Notes: generated from the sequence alone by a model not told the origin. A stretch of 26,652 nucleotides of DNA from Oscillospiraceae bacterium (GCA_902803695.1 CADCQX010000053.1:1-26652); one strand, 5' to 3'. Counted from the first letter of the stretch, positions 8,136 through 16,388 are shown. Translations and numbers: made by a program.

Positions 8136-9068
8136 TCAAGTTCCGAATAAGACGGTGCAGAGCCACAGGAAGATCGGCAGCGTGATTATCATGAGAACGA
8201 CCGTCTGTGTAAAGTTCCTCGCACAAAGCTTCGGCGCACAGTTGAACTTCTCACTGAAGATAACGTTCATGGAGCCCGTCGGGAGCGCCGTCATGAGAAC
8301 GATAGTCGTAGCCGTAACAGGCATCATATAGAACCAGTGTCTTACGAGAACGACCGCTCCGAGCATTATGAGCGGGAATACGATAAGTCTCATTGCAGTA
8401 GAAAAATACGAGATCTTATCGATAAAGAGCTTCTTATAATCGACCGTAGTCAATGTGGATCCGATGATCATCATGGCAAGCGGCACCGTCATGTTACCGA
8501 CGATGTCGATCGTCTCCTTGATGCGCAAAGGCATTCTCCAAGGGATGATGAAGAGCACAAGAGCAGCGATCGTAGCAAGCGTGACCGGATTTCCGAGGAT
8601 ATTCTTGAATCCGGCCTTCTGACCCGAGAGCTTGTGCTCGCCGTAGCTGTACATGAAAAGGTTAAATACCATGTTATAGCAGGAAGCTAGGAGCAGACCC
8701 TTCGCACCGAAGATGGAAGACATGAGCGGGAATCCTACAAAACCCGTGTTCATGAATACCGAAGTCGTTACGATAACGCGCTTTTCCTGATCCTCGAGCT
8801 TCATCTTGCCTACAACGGCACGCATGCCGAGGATCGAGAAAGTAAAATAGCACAAAGATGCCGCTGCAACAGCGATAAGTGCCATGATAAGTTCCTTGGA
8901 ATATTCGTACTGGCTCGAAGAGATGAGGTTAAAAGGAAGTACCGCATAGATAAGGATGTTGGATAATCCCTTCTGGATACGGTCGTCGATTATCCTCGTT
9001 TTCCTCAAAACGAAGCCGAGTATGATCAGTACTGCCATCTGCAGAAAACTGAAAAGCAGAGATGTCAT
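8136..9068 (-). CDS. AEC (auxin efflux carrier)-family permease
   Basis: This 310-residue integral membrane protein has about ten hydrophobic segments in two halves around a central polar loop, the layout of the Mem_trans/AEC family. Family-like features are the first segment with GFVLRKTRIIDDRIQKGLSN, the central TGFVGFPLMSS, and the C-terminal TALPTGSMNVIFSEKF. Members move organic acids or amino acids; the substrate here cannot be read from the sequence. The start at 9068 is chosen because GGAGGAA lies just upstream; a longer TTG start at 9122 would overlap the glpK end. It follows glpK by 13 bases, so co-transcription is expected. Confidence 0.85.
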   Translation of the reverse strand: MTSLLFSFLQMAVLIILGFVLRKTRIIDDRIQKGLSNILIYAVLPFNLISSSQYEYSKELIMALIAVAAASLCYFTFSILGMRAVVGKMKLEDQEKRVIVTTSVFMNTGFVGFPLMSSIFGAKGLLLASCYNMVFNLFMYSYGEHKLSGQKAGFKNILGNPVTLATIAALVLFIIPWRMPLRIKETIDIVGNMTVPLAMMIIGSTLTTVDYKKLFIDKISYFSTAMRLIVFPLIMLGAVVLVRHWFYMMPVTATTIVLMTALPTGSMNVIFSEKFNCAPKLCARNFTQTVVLMIITLPIFLWLCTVLFGT

Positions 9069-9081
9069 CTTATTCCTCCAA

Positions 9082-10608
9082 TCAGCCCAACAGGGTCTTA
9101 ACGGCCTCCCTATAGCCGTCAAGAAGCTTCGCCGATTCCTCAGTATCCCTTACGGGACTGTAGCAATGCGAAGCTCTGTATATATTTTTGAGCTCGTCAA
9201 GCGAATCGTAAAATCCGCTCGTCAGACCGCTTATGAATCCGACGCCCGTGGCAGTCATCTCATCAGATGCCGCCCTCTTGATCTCGATACCGAGTATATC
9301 CGATTGAAGCTGCATAAGGAAGTCACAAGCGCAAACTCCTCCGTCAACTTTCATCTCGCGGCTCACGATCCCCGTCTCTTCTCTCATGAGGAGCACAAGG
9401 AGCGCAACCTGATAGGCGATGGATTCAACACCGGCTCGAACAATATAATCACCGCCCGTTCCTCGTGTCAAGCCCAAGACCGCACCTCTGACCTCGGAAT
9501 TCCAGTAAGGAGCCCCCAGACCCGTAAATGCGGGAACAAAATAAACACCGCCGTTATCGCTCAATCCCGAGCATATCCTGTCGCAGTCGGACGGCTCTCT
9601 AATAAGCCCCATCTCGTCCTTGAGCCAGGATATTATCGATCCGCCCTGGAAAACGCTTCCCTCGAGCGCATAGTTCGTCACGCCTCCGATCGACCACGAA
9701 GCTGAGGTCAAAAGTCCGTTCTTGGAAAAGACAGGCTTGGTACCGACATTCATGAGCGTAAAGCAGCCCGTGCCGTACGTTGTCTTGGAGTCTCCGTCCT
9801 CAAAGCATGTCTGTCCGAAAAGCGCAGCCGCCTGATCTCCCGCAATGCCCGTGATATGAACGCCGTTCAAAAGTTCGAGAGCATCTGCTTCCTCCGATGT
9901 AAGCGGGATCTGATCGCCCCTTATAGCTATCTCGCCAAAATCATGAGAAGACGGATAAGGCGTTGCAAGGCAGGCCTTCGGAACATCAAAGAGCGCCAGG
10001 AGCTCATCATCGTACTCAAGAGTATTGATATTAAAGAGCAGCGTCCTCGATGCATTGGAGTAGTCAGTCGCAAAGACCTTCTTATCCGTAAGCCTGTACA
10101 GAAGATATGCATCAACGGTACCCATGAGGCATCTGCCGCTTACGGCCGCCTCATAAGCTTCTTTCTTGTTTTCGAAGATATATCTCATCTTCGTGCCCGA
10201 AAAATACGGATCGAGCTTAAGTCCCGTCTTCCTGAAGATCTCATCCTCGCGGCTCTTGAGTTCCGGACGCTTACAGATATCAGCCGTCCTCCTGCACTGC
10301 CAGCAGATCGCGGGATACAGAGGTCTTAGCGTATTCCTGTCAAAGCAGACTGTCGTCTCGCGCTGGTTCGTAATGCCCATGCTGACGATCTCGCCCTTCT
10401 GGATCTTGTTTTTTATGAGCAGGTCCGCAATGGCGCGAAGGACCGAGAAATAGATCTCATCCGGGTCATGCTCGACATATCCGGGCTTCGGATAGTGCTG
10501 CGTAAGGGGCACGCCCTTGGATGCCAGCACATTCCCTTCCTTGTCGATCAAAAACGCCTTGGACGAGGTTGTTCCCTGATCCACAGCAAGTACGAATCGT
10601 CTGCTCAT
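9082..10608 (-). CDS. glpK: Glycerol kinase
   Basis: A FGGY-family kinase of 508 residues that phosphorylates glycerol to sn-glycerol 3-phosphate. The phosphate loop VDQGTTSS is at 9-16. Glycerol-contact residues match E. coli GlpK in position: R83 and E84 in NQRET, W103 in CWQCRRT, Y135 in PYFSGTK, and Asp258-Gln259 in GIAGDQ. YGTGCF and the PAFTGLGAPYW block are also intact. The segment before GIAGDQ (about 228-252) is longer and more acidic than in E. coli. It lacks the HFxG phosphorylation site through which HPr activates the enzyme in many low-GC Gram-positives. Some positions differ from the consensus (VDGGVCACDF instead of VDGGAVANNF), so altered control or specificity is possible. It lies 16 bases after malQ; no glycerol facilitator or dehydrogenase gene is next to it. 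Confidence 0.86.
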   Translation of the reverse strand: MSRRFVLAVDQGTTSSKAFLIDKEGNVLASKGVPLTQHYPKPGYVEHDPDEIYFSVLRAIADLLIKNKIQKGEIVSMGITNQRETTVCFDRNTLRPLYPAICWQCRRTADICKRPELKSREDEIFRKTGLKLDPYFSGTKMRYIFENKKEAYEAAVSGRCLMGTVDAYLLYRLTDKKVFATDYSNASRTLLFNINTLEYDDELLALFDVPKACLATPYPSSHDFGEIAIRGDQIPLTSEEADALELLNGVHITGIAGDQAAALFGQTCFEDGDSKTTYGTGCFTLMNVGTKPVFSKNGLLTSASWSIGGVTNYALEGSVFQGGSIISWLKDEMGLIREPSDCDRICSGLSDNGGVYFVPAFTGLGAPYWNSEVRGAVLGLTRGTGGDYIVRAGVESIAYQVALLVLLMREETGIVSREMKVDGGVCACDFLMQLQSDILGIEIKRAASDEMTATGVGFISGLTSGFYDSLDELKNIYRASHCYSPVRDTEESAKLLDGYREAVKTLLG

Positions 10609-10624
10609 ATTTCCTCCGTTATCA

Positions 10625-12136
10625 TCAAAGGCGTCTGTAAAGCCTTGAAAGATCTCTTATCCATTTATTGTCGATGGAAGCCAGGTCATCAGAAGAGAAT
10701 CTGATCATCCAGTTGCCCGTAGGCGTGCCCGGAGTATTCATCCTCGTGTCGCTGCCGTAGCCCAGGAGGTCCTGAACAGGGATGATAACGACATTGGCGT
10801 GGCTCTGCCAGAGGGTCCTGATGATCGCTCTGCACGAACCGCTCCTGGAACCGCCGTCGCCCCAGTTATCGCCCGTGAAACCGCAGTATTCAAGGCATTC
10901 CTTGCGCTCCCTCTCGGATGCTTCCCAGAGCCAGCCGAGGAGAGTGTTGTTATCGTGTGTGCCCGTATAAGCAACGCAATTAGCCTCATAGTTATGAGGC
11001 AGATAGAAACTGTCGTCGTCAGGGTTAAATGCAAACTGCATTACCTTCATTCCCGGAAGTCCGCACTCCTGCATGAAGCCCTTGAGGTCAGGCGTCATCT
11101 CGCCCAAGTCCTCTGCAAAGAGGCGTGAGCTGTCGCCGAACACCTTGTCCATCTCATGGAAGAATGCCATTCCCGGACCCTTGACCCACTCGCCTTCCTT
11201 GGCTGTCTTGGCAGTTGCCGGAACTTCCCAATATGAACTGAAAGCACGGAAATGGTCGATCCTTACGTAATCGTAGAGCTTATAGTTCTCCGCGATCCTG
11301 GACATCCACCACTTGAACTCCGTCTTCTTATGCTTTTCCCAATCGTAGATAGGATTACCCCAGAGCTGACCGTCCTCACAGAAATAATCCGGAGGTACGC
11401 CTGCGACCTTTGCAAATACCTTGTCGCTTGCCTTGTCCTTGTTCATCTTGAACAGGTCCTTCTGAGCCCAGACGTCGGACGAGTCACCCGATACATAGAT
11501 CGGCATATCGCCTACGATGCTGATGCCAAGGGCATTGATCTCTGATTTGAGTTCAGTCCACTGGAGACTGAAGATATACTGTACAAAAGCGTGATAGAGA
11601 TAGTTGTCCTTCTCTCTCCAGGATTCGAGCGACTTCTTGTCGTGATCCTTGAGCTTCTTGTCGGACCATTCCCACCACGGTTTGGAATAATTCTCATCCT
11701 TGATCGCGAGATAGAGCGCAACGTCATCGAGCCACTCGTTCTCTGCTATGAAATTCCTGACCTGATCCCTGAGATTTCCGTCAGCGCGCTCGAAAGCCTT
11801 GCGCAGGAGGTTTTCGCGATTGACACGAAGATAATCGTAGTCGATCCTCCACTTGTTGACGTTATATTCTGCACCGACGACCTCATCTGCCGTAAGAAGC
11901 CCCATTGTCATGAGCTTTCTCGGATCGATAAAGAGCCAGTTGCCCGCAAAAGCCGAAAAACTCTGATACGGCGAATTACCCATTCCCGGATACGAAAACG
12001 GCAGAACCTGCCAGTATGACATCCCCTGTTCCTTAAGTTGTCTTGCAAATGCCAAAGCCTCTTCACCGAACACTCCGATACCGAACGGACCCGGGAGTGA
12101 AGCTATGTGCATCAATATGCCTGCGCCCCTCTTCAT
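10625..12136 (-). CDS. malQ: 4-alpha-glucanotransferase (amylomaltase, GH77)
   Basis: The enzyme transfers alpha-1,4-glucan segments between maltodextrins and releases glucose. It has 503 residues, the usual amylomaltase length. It opens with GAGILMHIASLPGPFGIG and LPFSYPGMGNSPYQS, both GH77 hallmarks. The catalytic residues can be placed: nucleophile Asp294 in RIDHFRAF, acid/base Glu342 in AEDLGE, and the transition-state stabiliser Asp395 in TGTHDNNT. It is the first gene of an operon with glpK, an AEC permease and sseB, transcribed divergently from prfC across 120 bases. An AGGGGT ribosome site lies 8 bases before the ATG. No glycogen phosphorylase or maltodextrin transporter lies in the window. 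Confidence 0.95.
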   Translation of the reverse strand: MKRGAGILMHIASLPGPFGIGVFGEEALAFARQLKEQGMSYWQVLPFSYPGMGNSPYQSFSAFAGNWLFIDPRKLMTMGLLTADEVVGAEYNVNKWRIDYDYLRVNRENLLRKAFERADGNLRDQVRNFIAENEWLDDVALYLAIKDENYSKPWWEWSDKKLKDHDKKSLESWREKDNYLYHAFVQYIFSLQWTELKSEINALGISIVGDMPIYVSGDSSDVWAQKDLFKMNKDKASDKVFAKVAGVPPDYFCEDGQLWGNPIYDWEKHKKTEFKWWMSRIAENYKLYDYVRIDHFRAFSSYWEVPATAKTAKEGEWVKGPGMAFFHEMDKVFGDSSRLFAEDLGEMTPDLKGFMQECGLPGMKVMQFAFNPDDDSFYLPHNYEANCVAYTGTHDNNTLLGWLWEASERERKECLEYCGFTGDNWGDGGSRSGSCRAIIRTLWQSHANVVIIPVQDLLGYGSDTRMNTPGTPTGNWMIRFSSDDLASIDNKWIRDLSRLYRRL

Positions 12137-12163
12137 AACTGTTTACCCCTGTCAAAATTTTAC

Positions 12164-12192
12164 TTTATAAAACCCGGACAAACTGATATAAT
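12164..12192 (+). promoter_or_regulatory. Possible prfC promoter in the malQ/prfC divergent region
   Basis: TATAAT at 12187-12192 lies 17 bases after TTTATA (12164-12169), a weak -35 box. It leaves a leader of about 58 bases before prfC. The region is very AT-rich and has other -10-like strings nearer the gene. No clear malQ promoter could be set on the other strand. Confidence 0.35.
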
Positions 12193-12256
12193 ACCTAGGT
12201 TTTATCAATTAATATATTATACACTATAAAAGCAATTTAAGAACCAGAGGTGCAAA

Positions 12257-13870
12257 ATGACATTAACCACGGCTGAAGAGATCCAAAGACGCAGAACCTT
12301 TGCGATCATATCTCACCCTGACGCAGGTAAGACAACAATGACAGAGAAGCTCCTTCTCTACGGAGGCGCCATCCACATGGCAGGTTCCGTAAAGGCTCGT
12401 AAGGCAGCAAAGCACGCAACATCCGACTGGATGGAGATCGAGAAGCAGCGTGGTATCTCCGTCACATCATCCGTCATGCAGTTCAACTACGACGGCTTTT
12501 GCATCAACATCCTCGATACCCCGGGTCACCAGGACTTCTCCGAGGACACATACCGTACCCTCTGCGCAGCTGACGCCGCAGTCATGCTCCTTGACGGCGC
12601 CAAAGGTGTCGAGGCTCAGACGATCAAGCTCTTTACGGTCTGCCGCAAGCGCGGTATCCCGATCTTCACATTCATCAACAAGATGGACCGTGCGGCCAAG
12701 AATCCGTTCGACCTCATCGACGAGCTCGAAAAGGTCCTCGGCATCCGCTCAACTCCTATAAACTGGCCTATCGGCACGGACGGTGACTTCGAAGGCGTCT
12801 TCCAGCGTGAGACGGGCGAAGTCCTCCTCTTCGACAGTTCCAACCAGGACCACGGTGCATCAATGGTCAAGCACGCTACCGCAGGTATCGATGACCCTAA
12901 CCTCGCAAACATGATGACAGCCGACCACTACGAGACGCTCAAGAACGACATCGAGCTCCTCGACATGGCAGGCGATGAATTCGACCTCGACCGTGTTCTC
13001 CGCGGTGAGCTCACACCTGTATTCTTCGGTTCCGCGATCACAAACTTCGGCGTTGAGCCTTTCCTCAAGCGCTTCCTCGAGATCGCACCTGCTCCTCAGC
13101 CTTATCACACGGATAACGGCATGGTCGAGCCTACTTCCGAAGACTTCACGGGCTTCGTATTCAAGATCCAGGCTAACATGGATCCTAAGCACCGCGACCG
13201 TATGGCGTTTGTTCGTATCTGCTCAGGCAAGTACGAGAAGAACATGAGCGTAACTCACATGAGACTCGGCAACAAGATCACTCTCGCCCAGCCTCAGCAG
13301 TTCATGGCTCAGGACAGAAACATCGTTGAAGACGCTTACGCAGGCGACATCATCGGTATCTTCGACCCGGGCCACTTCAGGATCGGCGACACACTGATCG
13401 GTTCCAACAAGAAGTTCCTCTTCGATCCGATCCCGGTCTTCCCGCCTGAGAACTTCAGCAAAGTCCAGCCTAAGGACTCCATGAAGCGTAAGCAGTTCCT
13501 CAAGGGAATCGAGCAGCTCTCAGAGGAAGGTGCCGTTCAGCTCTACAAGCAGCCTGACATCGGTACCGAGACCTACATCATGGGTGTTGTCGGTGTCCTC
13601 CAGTTCGAGGTTATGGAATACCGTCTTAAGACCGAGTACGGCGTTGATATCATCAGGACTCCTCTGGCCTACCGTCTCGCACGCTGGCTCAAGAGCGACG
13701 CCGACGTGGACTTCGATTATCACGATCTGACGCTCACATCCACATCAATGCTGGTCCTTGACCGCGATGACGAGCCTGTCGTCCTCTTCGAATCCGAGTG
13801 GGCCATCGACTGGGCGATCGAGCACAACAAAGATCTTAAACTCAGATTTGAGGATATACATTCCAAGTAA
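12257..13870 (+). CDS. prfC: Peptide chain release factor 3 (GTPase)
   Basis: RF3 is a translational GTPase that removes RF1 or RF2 from the ribosome after termination. The G motifs are intact: SHPDAGKTT (19-27), RGISVT (65-70), DTPGHQDF (87-94) and NKMD (141-144). The 537-residue length and the domain order (G domain, beta-barrel domain II, C-terminal domain III with the GVVGVLQFEVMEYRL stretch) fit RF3 rather than EF-G, which is longer. The ribosome site is AGAGG about 6 bases upstream. Codon use leans strongly to C-ending codons (CTC, ATC, GAC, TTC), more so than in neighbouring genes. The gene stands alone, with its own terminator. Confidence 0.95.
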   Translation: MTLTTAEEIQRRRTFAIISHPDAGKTTMTEKLLLYGGAIHMAGSVKARKAAKHATSDWMEIEKQRGISVTSSVMQFNYDGFCINILDTPGHQDFSEDTYRTLCAADAAVMLLDGAKGVEAQTIKLFTVCRKRGIPIFTFINKMDRAAKNPFDLIDELEKVLGIRSTPINWPIGTDGDFEGVFQRETGEVLLFDSSNQDHGASMVKHATAGIDDPNLANMMTADHYETLKNDIELLDMAGDEFDLDRVLRGELTPVFFGSAITNFGVEPFLKRFLEIAPAPQPYHTDNGMVEPTSEDFTGFVFKIQANMDPKHRDRMAFVRICSGKYEKNMSVTHMRLGNKITLAQPQQFMAQDRNIVEDAYAGDIIGIFDPGHFRIGDTLIGSNKKFLFDPIPVFPPENFSKVQPKDSMKRKQFLKGIEQLSEEGAVQLYKQPDIGTETYIMGVVGVLQFEVMEYRLKTEYGVDIIRTPLAYRLARWLKSDADVDFDYHDLTLTSTSMLVLDRDDEPVVLFESEWAIDWAIEHNKDLKLRFEDIHSK

Positions 13871-13876
13871 ATAATT

Positions 13877-13909
13877 AGCTGGCAGGACAAAAGTCTTGTC
13901 AGCTTTTTT
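13877..13909 (+). terminator. Rho-independent terminator of prfC
   Basis: A 12-bp stem with two G-U pairs (13877-13888 with 13893-13904) and an AAAA loop is followed by TTTTTT. It begins 6 bases after the prfC stop. Confidence 0.88.
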
Positions 13910-13972
13910 ATTCGTCGACTATACCCTCTTTTTGATGGTATGCTTCTTTGGAAATTTTCCTATCTTGATAAT

Positions 13973-14608
13973 TTACTTATCAGGCTCTGTTTTCCATACA
14001 GGGATTAATTCTTCAAATCTATCGAGGTAATCTGCAACCTCAGGATTAACATACAAATTGAGTTTCTCGCAGATCATCAGATATTCATCGTACTTATCTC
14101 TACCAAAATCACTTCCTATTGCAAACTCAAACCGAAGAATGTTCTTCCCTATAAGATAATCTGCTTCAAAATACCAAGTGTCTGTATACATAGTACGTTC
14201 TTCCAAAATAACTATGTAATTGGCTTGCAGATTCTCATCATACACAAAACTTCGAGAGGATGATCCTGATTCTACCCCGGAATCGTCATCATTCTTTCCC
14301 AAACTCTTAAATTTTTCTTTTGAATACATTTTCGAATCATATTCGCAAACATATAGGAACCCATCAGCAAGGAAGCTCCTGTTTCTATGAGAAGATTTAT
14401 CTTTTTCATTAGACAAATAAATCTGAGTTTTAGAATCCCATGCCTCTTCATCGCCTTCGTCAGGTATAAATAACTCATAATCAGTTACATCCAAAGCAGC
14501 ATTCAAAGTTTCATCGAAAGACATCGATCTGCTGCAACCCAAAATGCTCATGCCGAAACATAACACAAACAGTGATAATATTGTCAGACTTAGTATGCGT
14601 TTTTTCAT
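13973..14608 (-). CDS. Putative lipoprotein of unknown function
   Basis: I do not recognise this 211-residue protein. It has a typical lipoprotein signal: MKKR, a hydrophobic core and the lipobox ILGC with the cysteine at residue 25. The mature part is acidic and soluble, with a Ser/Asp-rich stretch around residues 100-120 and several aromatic beta-like strands (YIVILEERTMYTDTWYFEADYL). A paired-helix tail follows. There are no further membrane segments. The ATG has only a weak ribosome site; a promoter-like pair ends within a few bases of it. The gene is more AT-rich than the operons to its left. It shares orientation and general character (secreted, acidic) with the next gene upstream, but no clear sequence similarity was seen. 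Confidence 0.7.
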   Translation of the reverse strand: MKKRILSLTILSLFVLCFGMSILGCSRSMSFDETLNAALDVTDYELFIPDEGDEEAWDSKTQIYLSNEKDKSSHRNRSFLADGFLYVCEYDSKMYSKEKFKSLGKNDDDSGVESGSSSRSFVYDENLQANYIVILEERTMYTDTWYFEADYLIGKNILRFEFAIGSDFGRDKYDEYLMICEKLNLYVNPEVADYLDRFEELIPVWKTEPDK

Positions 14609-14614
14609 ACTTTC

Positions 14615-14643
14615 AAAATACTATGATTCCCTCGGGTTGGCAA
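14615..14643 (-). promoter_or_regulatory. Promoter-like pair immediately before the lipoprotein gene
   Basis: TTGCCA (14638-14643) and TATTTT (14615-14620) on the minus strand are 17 bases apart. A start point six or seven bases downstream would fall on the A of the ATG at 14608, giving a leaderless message. The match to the -10 consensus is only four of six. Confidence 0.35.
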
Positions 14644-14672
14644 ACAATAGATAATTATTTGCCTGTTATCAG

Positions 14673-14684
14673 AGAACATGTTCT
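14673..14684. repeat. 12-bp perfect palindrome between the two unknown secreted-protein genes
   Basis: AGAACATGTTCT is a perfect palindrome eight bases downstream of the 14692 gene stop and about 65 bases before the next start codon. It could be an operator. It resembles a Gram-positive LexA box, but the two half-sites are 2 rather than 4 bases apart. Confidence 0.45.
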
Positions 14685-14691
14685 GTAGCTA

Positions 14692-15423
14692 TTAAGCATA
14701 ATGCTCAACGATCAAGGTGTACTCCCGAAGATCTGATTGGGATATATCAATATCCTGAGGTTCAAAGACATCAATGATCCTTCTGAACGGTTGTACTACA
14801 TCGTAGTCGCGTTCCCCACCGGTAATCTCAGTTGTATAAGTAATGTCCACGTACGTATCAAGGGTATGTTCATCCGTGATGATCTTGCCGTTTCTACATG
14901 CATTCTCAATGAAGGAATAATCATTCTCGCATTCTTCCGTACCATAGATATTCATCGCACCGTATATCTCATAGACATCAAATTCCGTGTATTCACGATA
15001 ATTGGTTGCGTTTTGGTAGAATGAGTAAAGAGAATTATCAATGATCAAATTCTCGTAATGATCCCACCTGTAATTCAACATTGCTATCTTCAGCGGCCCT
15101 TCACTTCCGTCACCGCAGATTTCCAGTTCCATATCGTAGAACATGAGAAACCACCCGTACTTATCCTGAAGTTCATTCTTCGCATTCATAAATTCCTGTG
15201 AATCAAAATCCGAATACAACATCACATGATTTCCTTCCTCGATCCTGTCTTTCCTAACTTTGAACCTTATAGTCCCGTTTTTTACATCAACAGATCTGAG
15301 TGTCTCATACCGCTGCTCTATTCCTTTTAAATCGTTTATCATCGAGAATCTTACAAGCAGAAGCACAGCCCCTATAATAAGAAACACTGCAATAATCGAT
15401 ATGATCCCGATATTCTTTTTCAT
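14692..15423 (-). CDS. Membrane-anchored extracellular protein of unknown function
   Basis: This 243-residue protein has one N-terminal hydrophobic segment (about residues 5-26), without a lipobox cysteine. The rest is a mostly acidic extracellular domain rich in Tyr and Asp. The first segment may be an uncleaved anchor or a signal peptide. No catalytic motif or known domain was recognised. The ATG has AGGAGA 6 bases upstream, and a TATAAT box on the minus strand (15469-15474) lies about 45 bases upstream without a good -35 box. It is followed after 83 bases by the lipoprotein gene in the same direction. Confidence 0.65.
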   Translation of the reverse strand: MKKNIGIISIIAVFLIIGAVLLLVRFSMINDLKGIEQRYETLRSVDVKNGTIRFKVRKDRIEEGNHVMLYSDFDSQEFMNAKNELQDKYGWFLMFYDMELEICGDGSEGPLKIAMLNYRWDHYENLIIDNSLYSFYQNATNYREYTEFDVYEIYGAMNIYGTEECENDYSFIENACRNGKIITDEHTLDTYVDITYTTEITGGERDYDVVQPFRRIIDVFEPQDIDISQSDLREYTLIVEHYA

Positions 15424-15720
15424 GATCTTTCTCCTGCCCGAAAACTCTCACCCACATCTATGTTTTGGATTATATATTGTGAAGCTAGTCCACAAAATGA
15501 AAACAGAACAGATTACACAGATATGAAAACAACTTGCAGACAAATAACCCGACTATGGCAACACTTTGAACATATGAACGGCATTATACGGATTTGTTAC
15601 CAATCTGTGGTATTTGCAAGGCGGCTTGCAATTAAAGATGGCTTATTGCAGGCACAGGTGGTTTTTTTCGAAAAAAAATAATGATAATATAACGTCATTG
15701 GAAAGGGATGGTGATCAGTT
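15424..15720. other. Divergent intergenic region with a hairpin and a T/A palindrome
   Basis: This 297-base gap separates the minus-strand membrane-protein gene from the plus-strand zinc-ribbon genes. No coding frame was found. It holds a perfect 7-bp inverted repeat TTGCAAG-GCGG-CTTGCAA (15614-15631), a 16-base T7CGA7 palindrome at 15662-15677, and a -10-like TAATAT at 15685-15690. The last is a plausible promoter element for the plus-strand pair, with no convincing -35 box. Confidence 0.5.
15697..15720 (+). repeat. Duplicated leader, copy 1, before the first zinc-ribbon gene
   Basis: The 24 bases before this ATG match those before the second gene (16365-16388) at 21 of 24 positions. The match continues into the first coding codons. 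It includes the ribosome-site region AAAGGGATGGTGAT. Confidence 0.8.
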
Positions 15721-16347
15721 ATGAGATGTCCATGTTGCGGTGCAAATCTTATCTACAATGATAAGAAGTATGTTTGCGAATACTGCGGTCATGAGCAGAA
15801 GGAGAAAGTCGAGATCGCGAAGAGCAATTACAACCTCGTTATCTCGCATTCCAACGGAACATCTTCAGTCGTTAAGATCAGAATAGTTGATGCACGTATC
15901 GATTATGATCTGAAAGTAAATTCCACGGTAAGCTTCAAGCTGGTACCTGGTCCGCATACGATCGAGTTCCAGGACGAAAGAAGAGTTTATCAGAGAGTCG
16001 TAAAGGTTCCTGCTAACGGCGAGGCTGTAATGGTCGATTATTCATATGATGCTTTCGGCAAGGGTGCTGCAGTGATCAGGATCACAGAGCCTGGTGCAAC
16101 TCCATCATATTCAGATATTCCAAAGGCCAACCTTCTTCCGGCGAAGAAATCAGGCCTGACGATACCTGCATTTATCATGGGCCTCTGCGGACTGTCGATC
16201 CCGGCGATCATTATGGGATCCATAAGCGCCAGCAGAGCAAAGAAAGCAGGAAGAAAAGAGCACGGATTGGATGTACTGGCTCAGGTATTGGGTTATATCT
16301 GGATCATGATACATCTTCTGTTCCTGTCGGCATTAGTAAGAAGCTGA
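15721..16347 (+). CDS. Zinc-ribbon membrane protein, copy 1
   Basis: This 208-residue protein has three visible parts. An N-terminal zinc ribbon has the cysteines C3, C6, C19 and C22 (CPCC and CEYC). A beta-rich middle (about 35-110) has a core of FKLVPGPHTIEF, somewhat like a PEGA-type domain. A C-terminal membrane region has two or three hydrophobic segments, with MGLCGLSIPAIIMGSISASRAKKAG, like DUF4190-type proteins. The zinc ribbon should be cytoplasmic. No enzymatic residues are seen, so a scaffold, sensor or envelope-quality role is possible but unproven. It is the first of a tandem pair; the second gene starts 41 bases after its stop. Confidence 0.75.
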   Translation: MRCPCCGANLIYNDKKYVCEYCGHEQKEKVEIAKSNYNLVISHSNGTSSVVKIRIVDARIDYDLKVNSTVSFKLVPGPHTIEFQDERRVYQRVVKVPANGEAVMVDYSYDAFGKGAAVIRITEPGATPSYSDIPKANLLPAKKSGLTIPAFIMGLCGLSIPAIIMGSISASRAKKAGRKEHGLDVLAQVLGYIWIMIHLLFLSALVRS

Positions 16348-16364
16348 CCGCTTAAGATGTGTTT

Positions 16365-16388
16365 ATTGGAAAAGGGTGGTGATTAGTT
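16365..16388 (+). repeat. Duplicated leader, copy 2, before the second zinc-ribbon gene
   Basis: This copy of the leader at 15697-15720 differs at three positions and places AAAAGGGTGGTGAT before the ATG. Its presence shows that the duplication included the translation-initiation region. Confidence 0.8.

Noticed and set aside
7504..8331. A 275-codon plus-strand open frame
   Set aside because: It lies antisense to the SseB-family gene and the end of the AEC permease gene, both of which have clear family features and ribosome sites.
8956..9705. A 249-codon plus-strand open frame
   Set aside because: It is antisense to glpK and the permease start; no recognisable protein.
14673..14684. LexA (SOS) box
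   Set aside because: The GAAC and GTTC half-sites are 2 bases apart rather than 4, and no DNA-repair gene is near.
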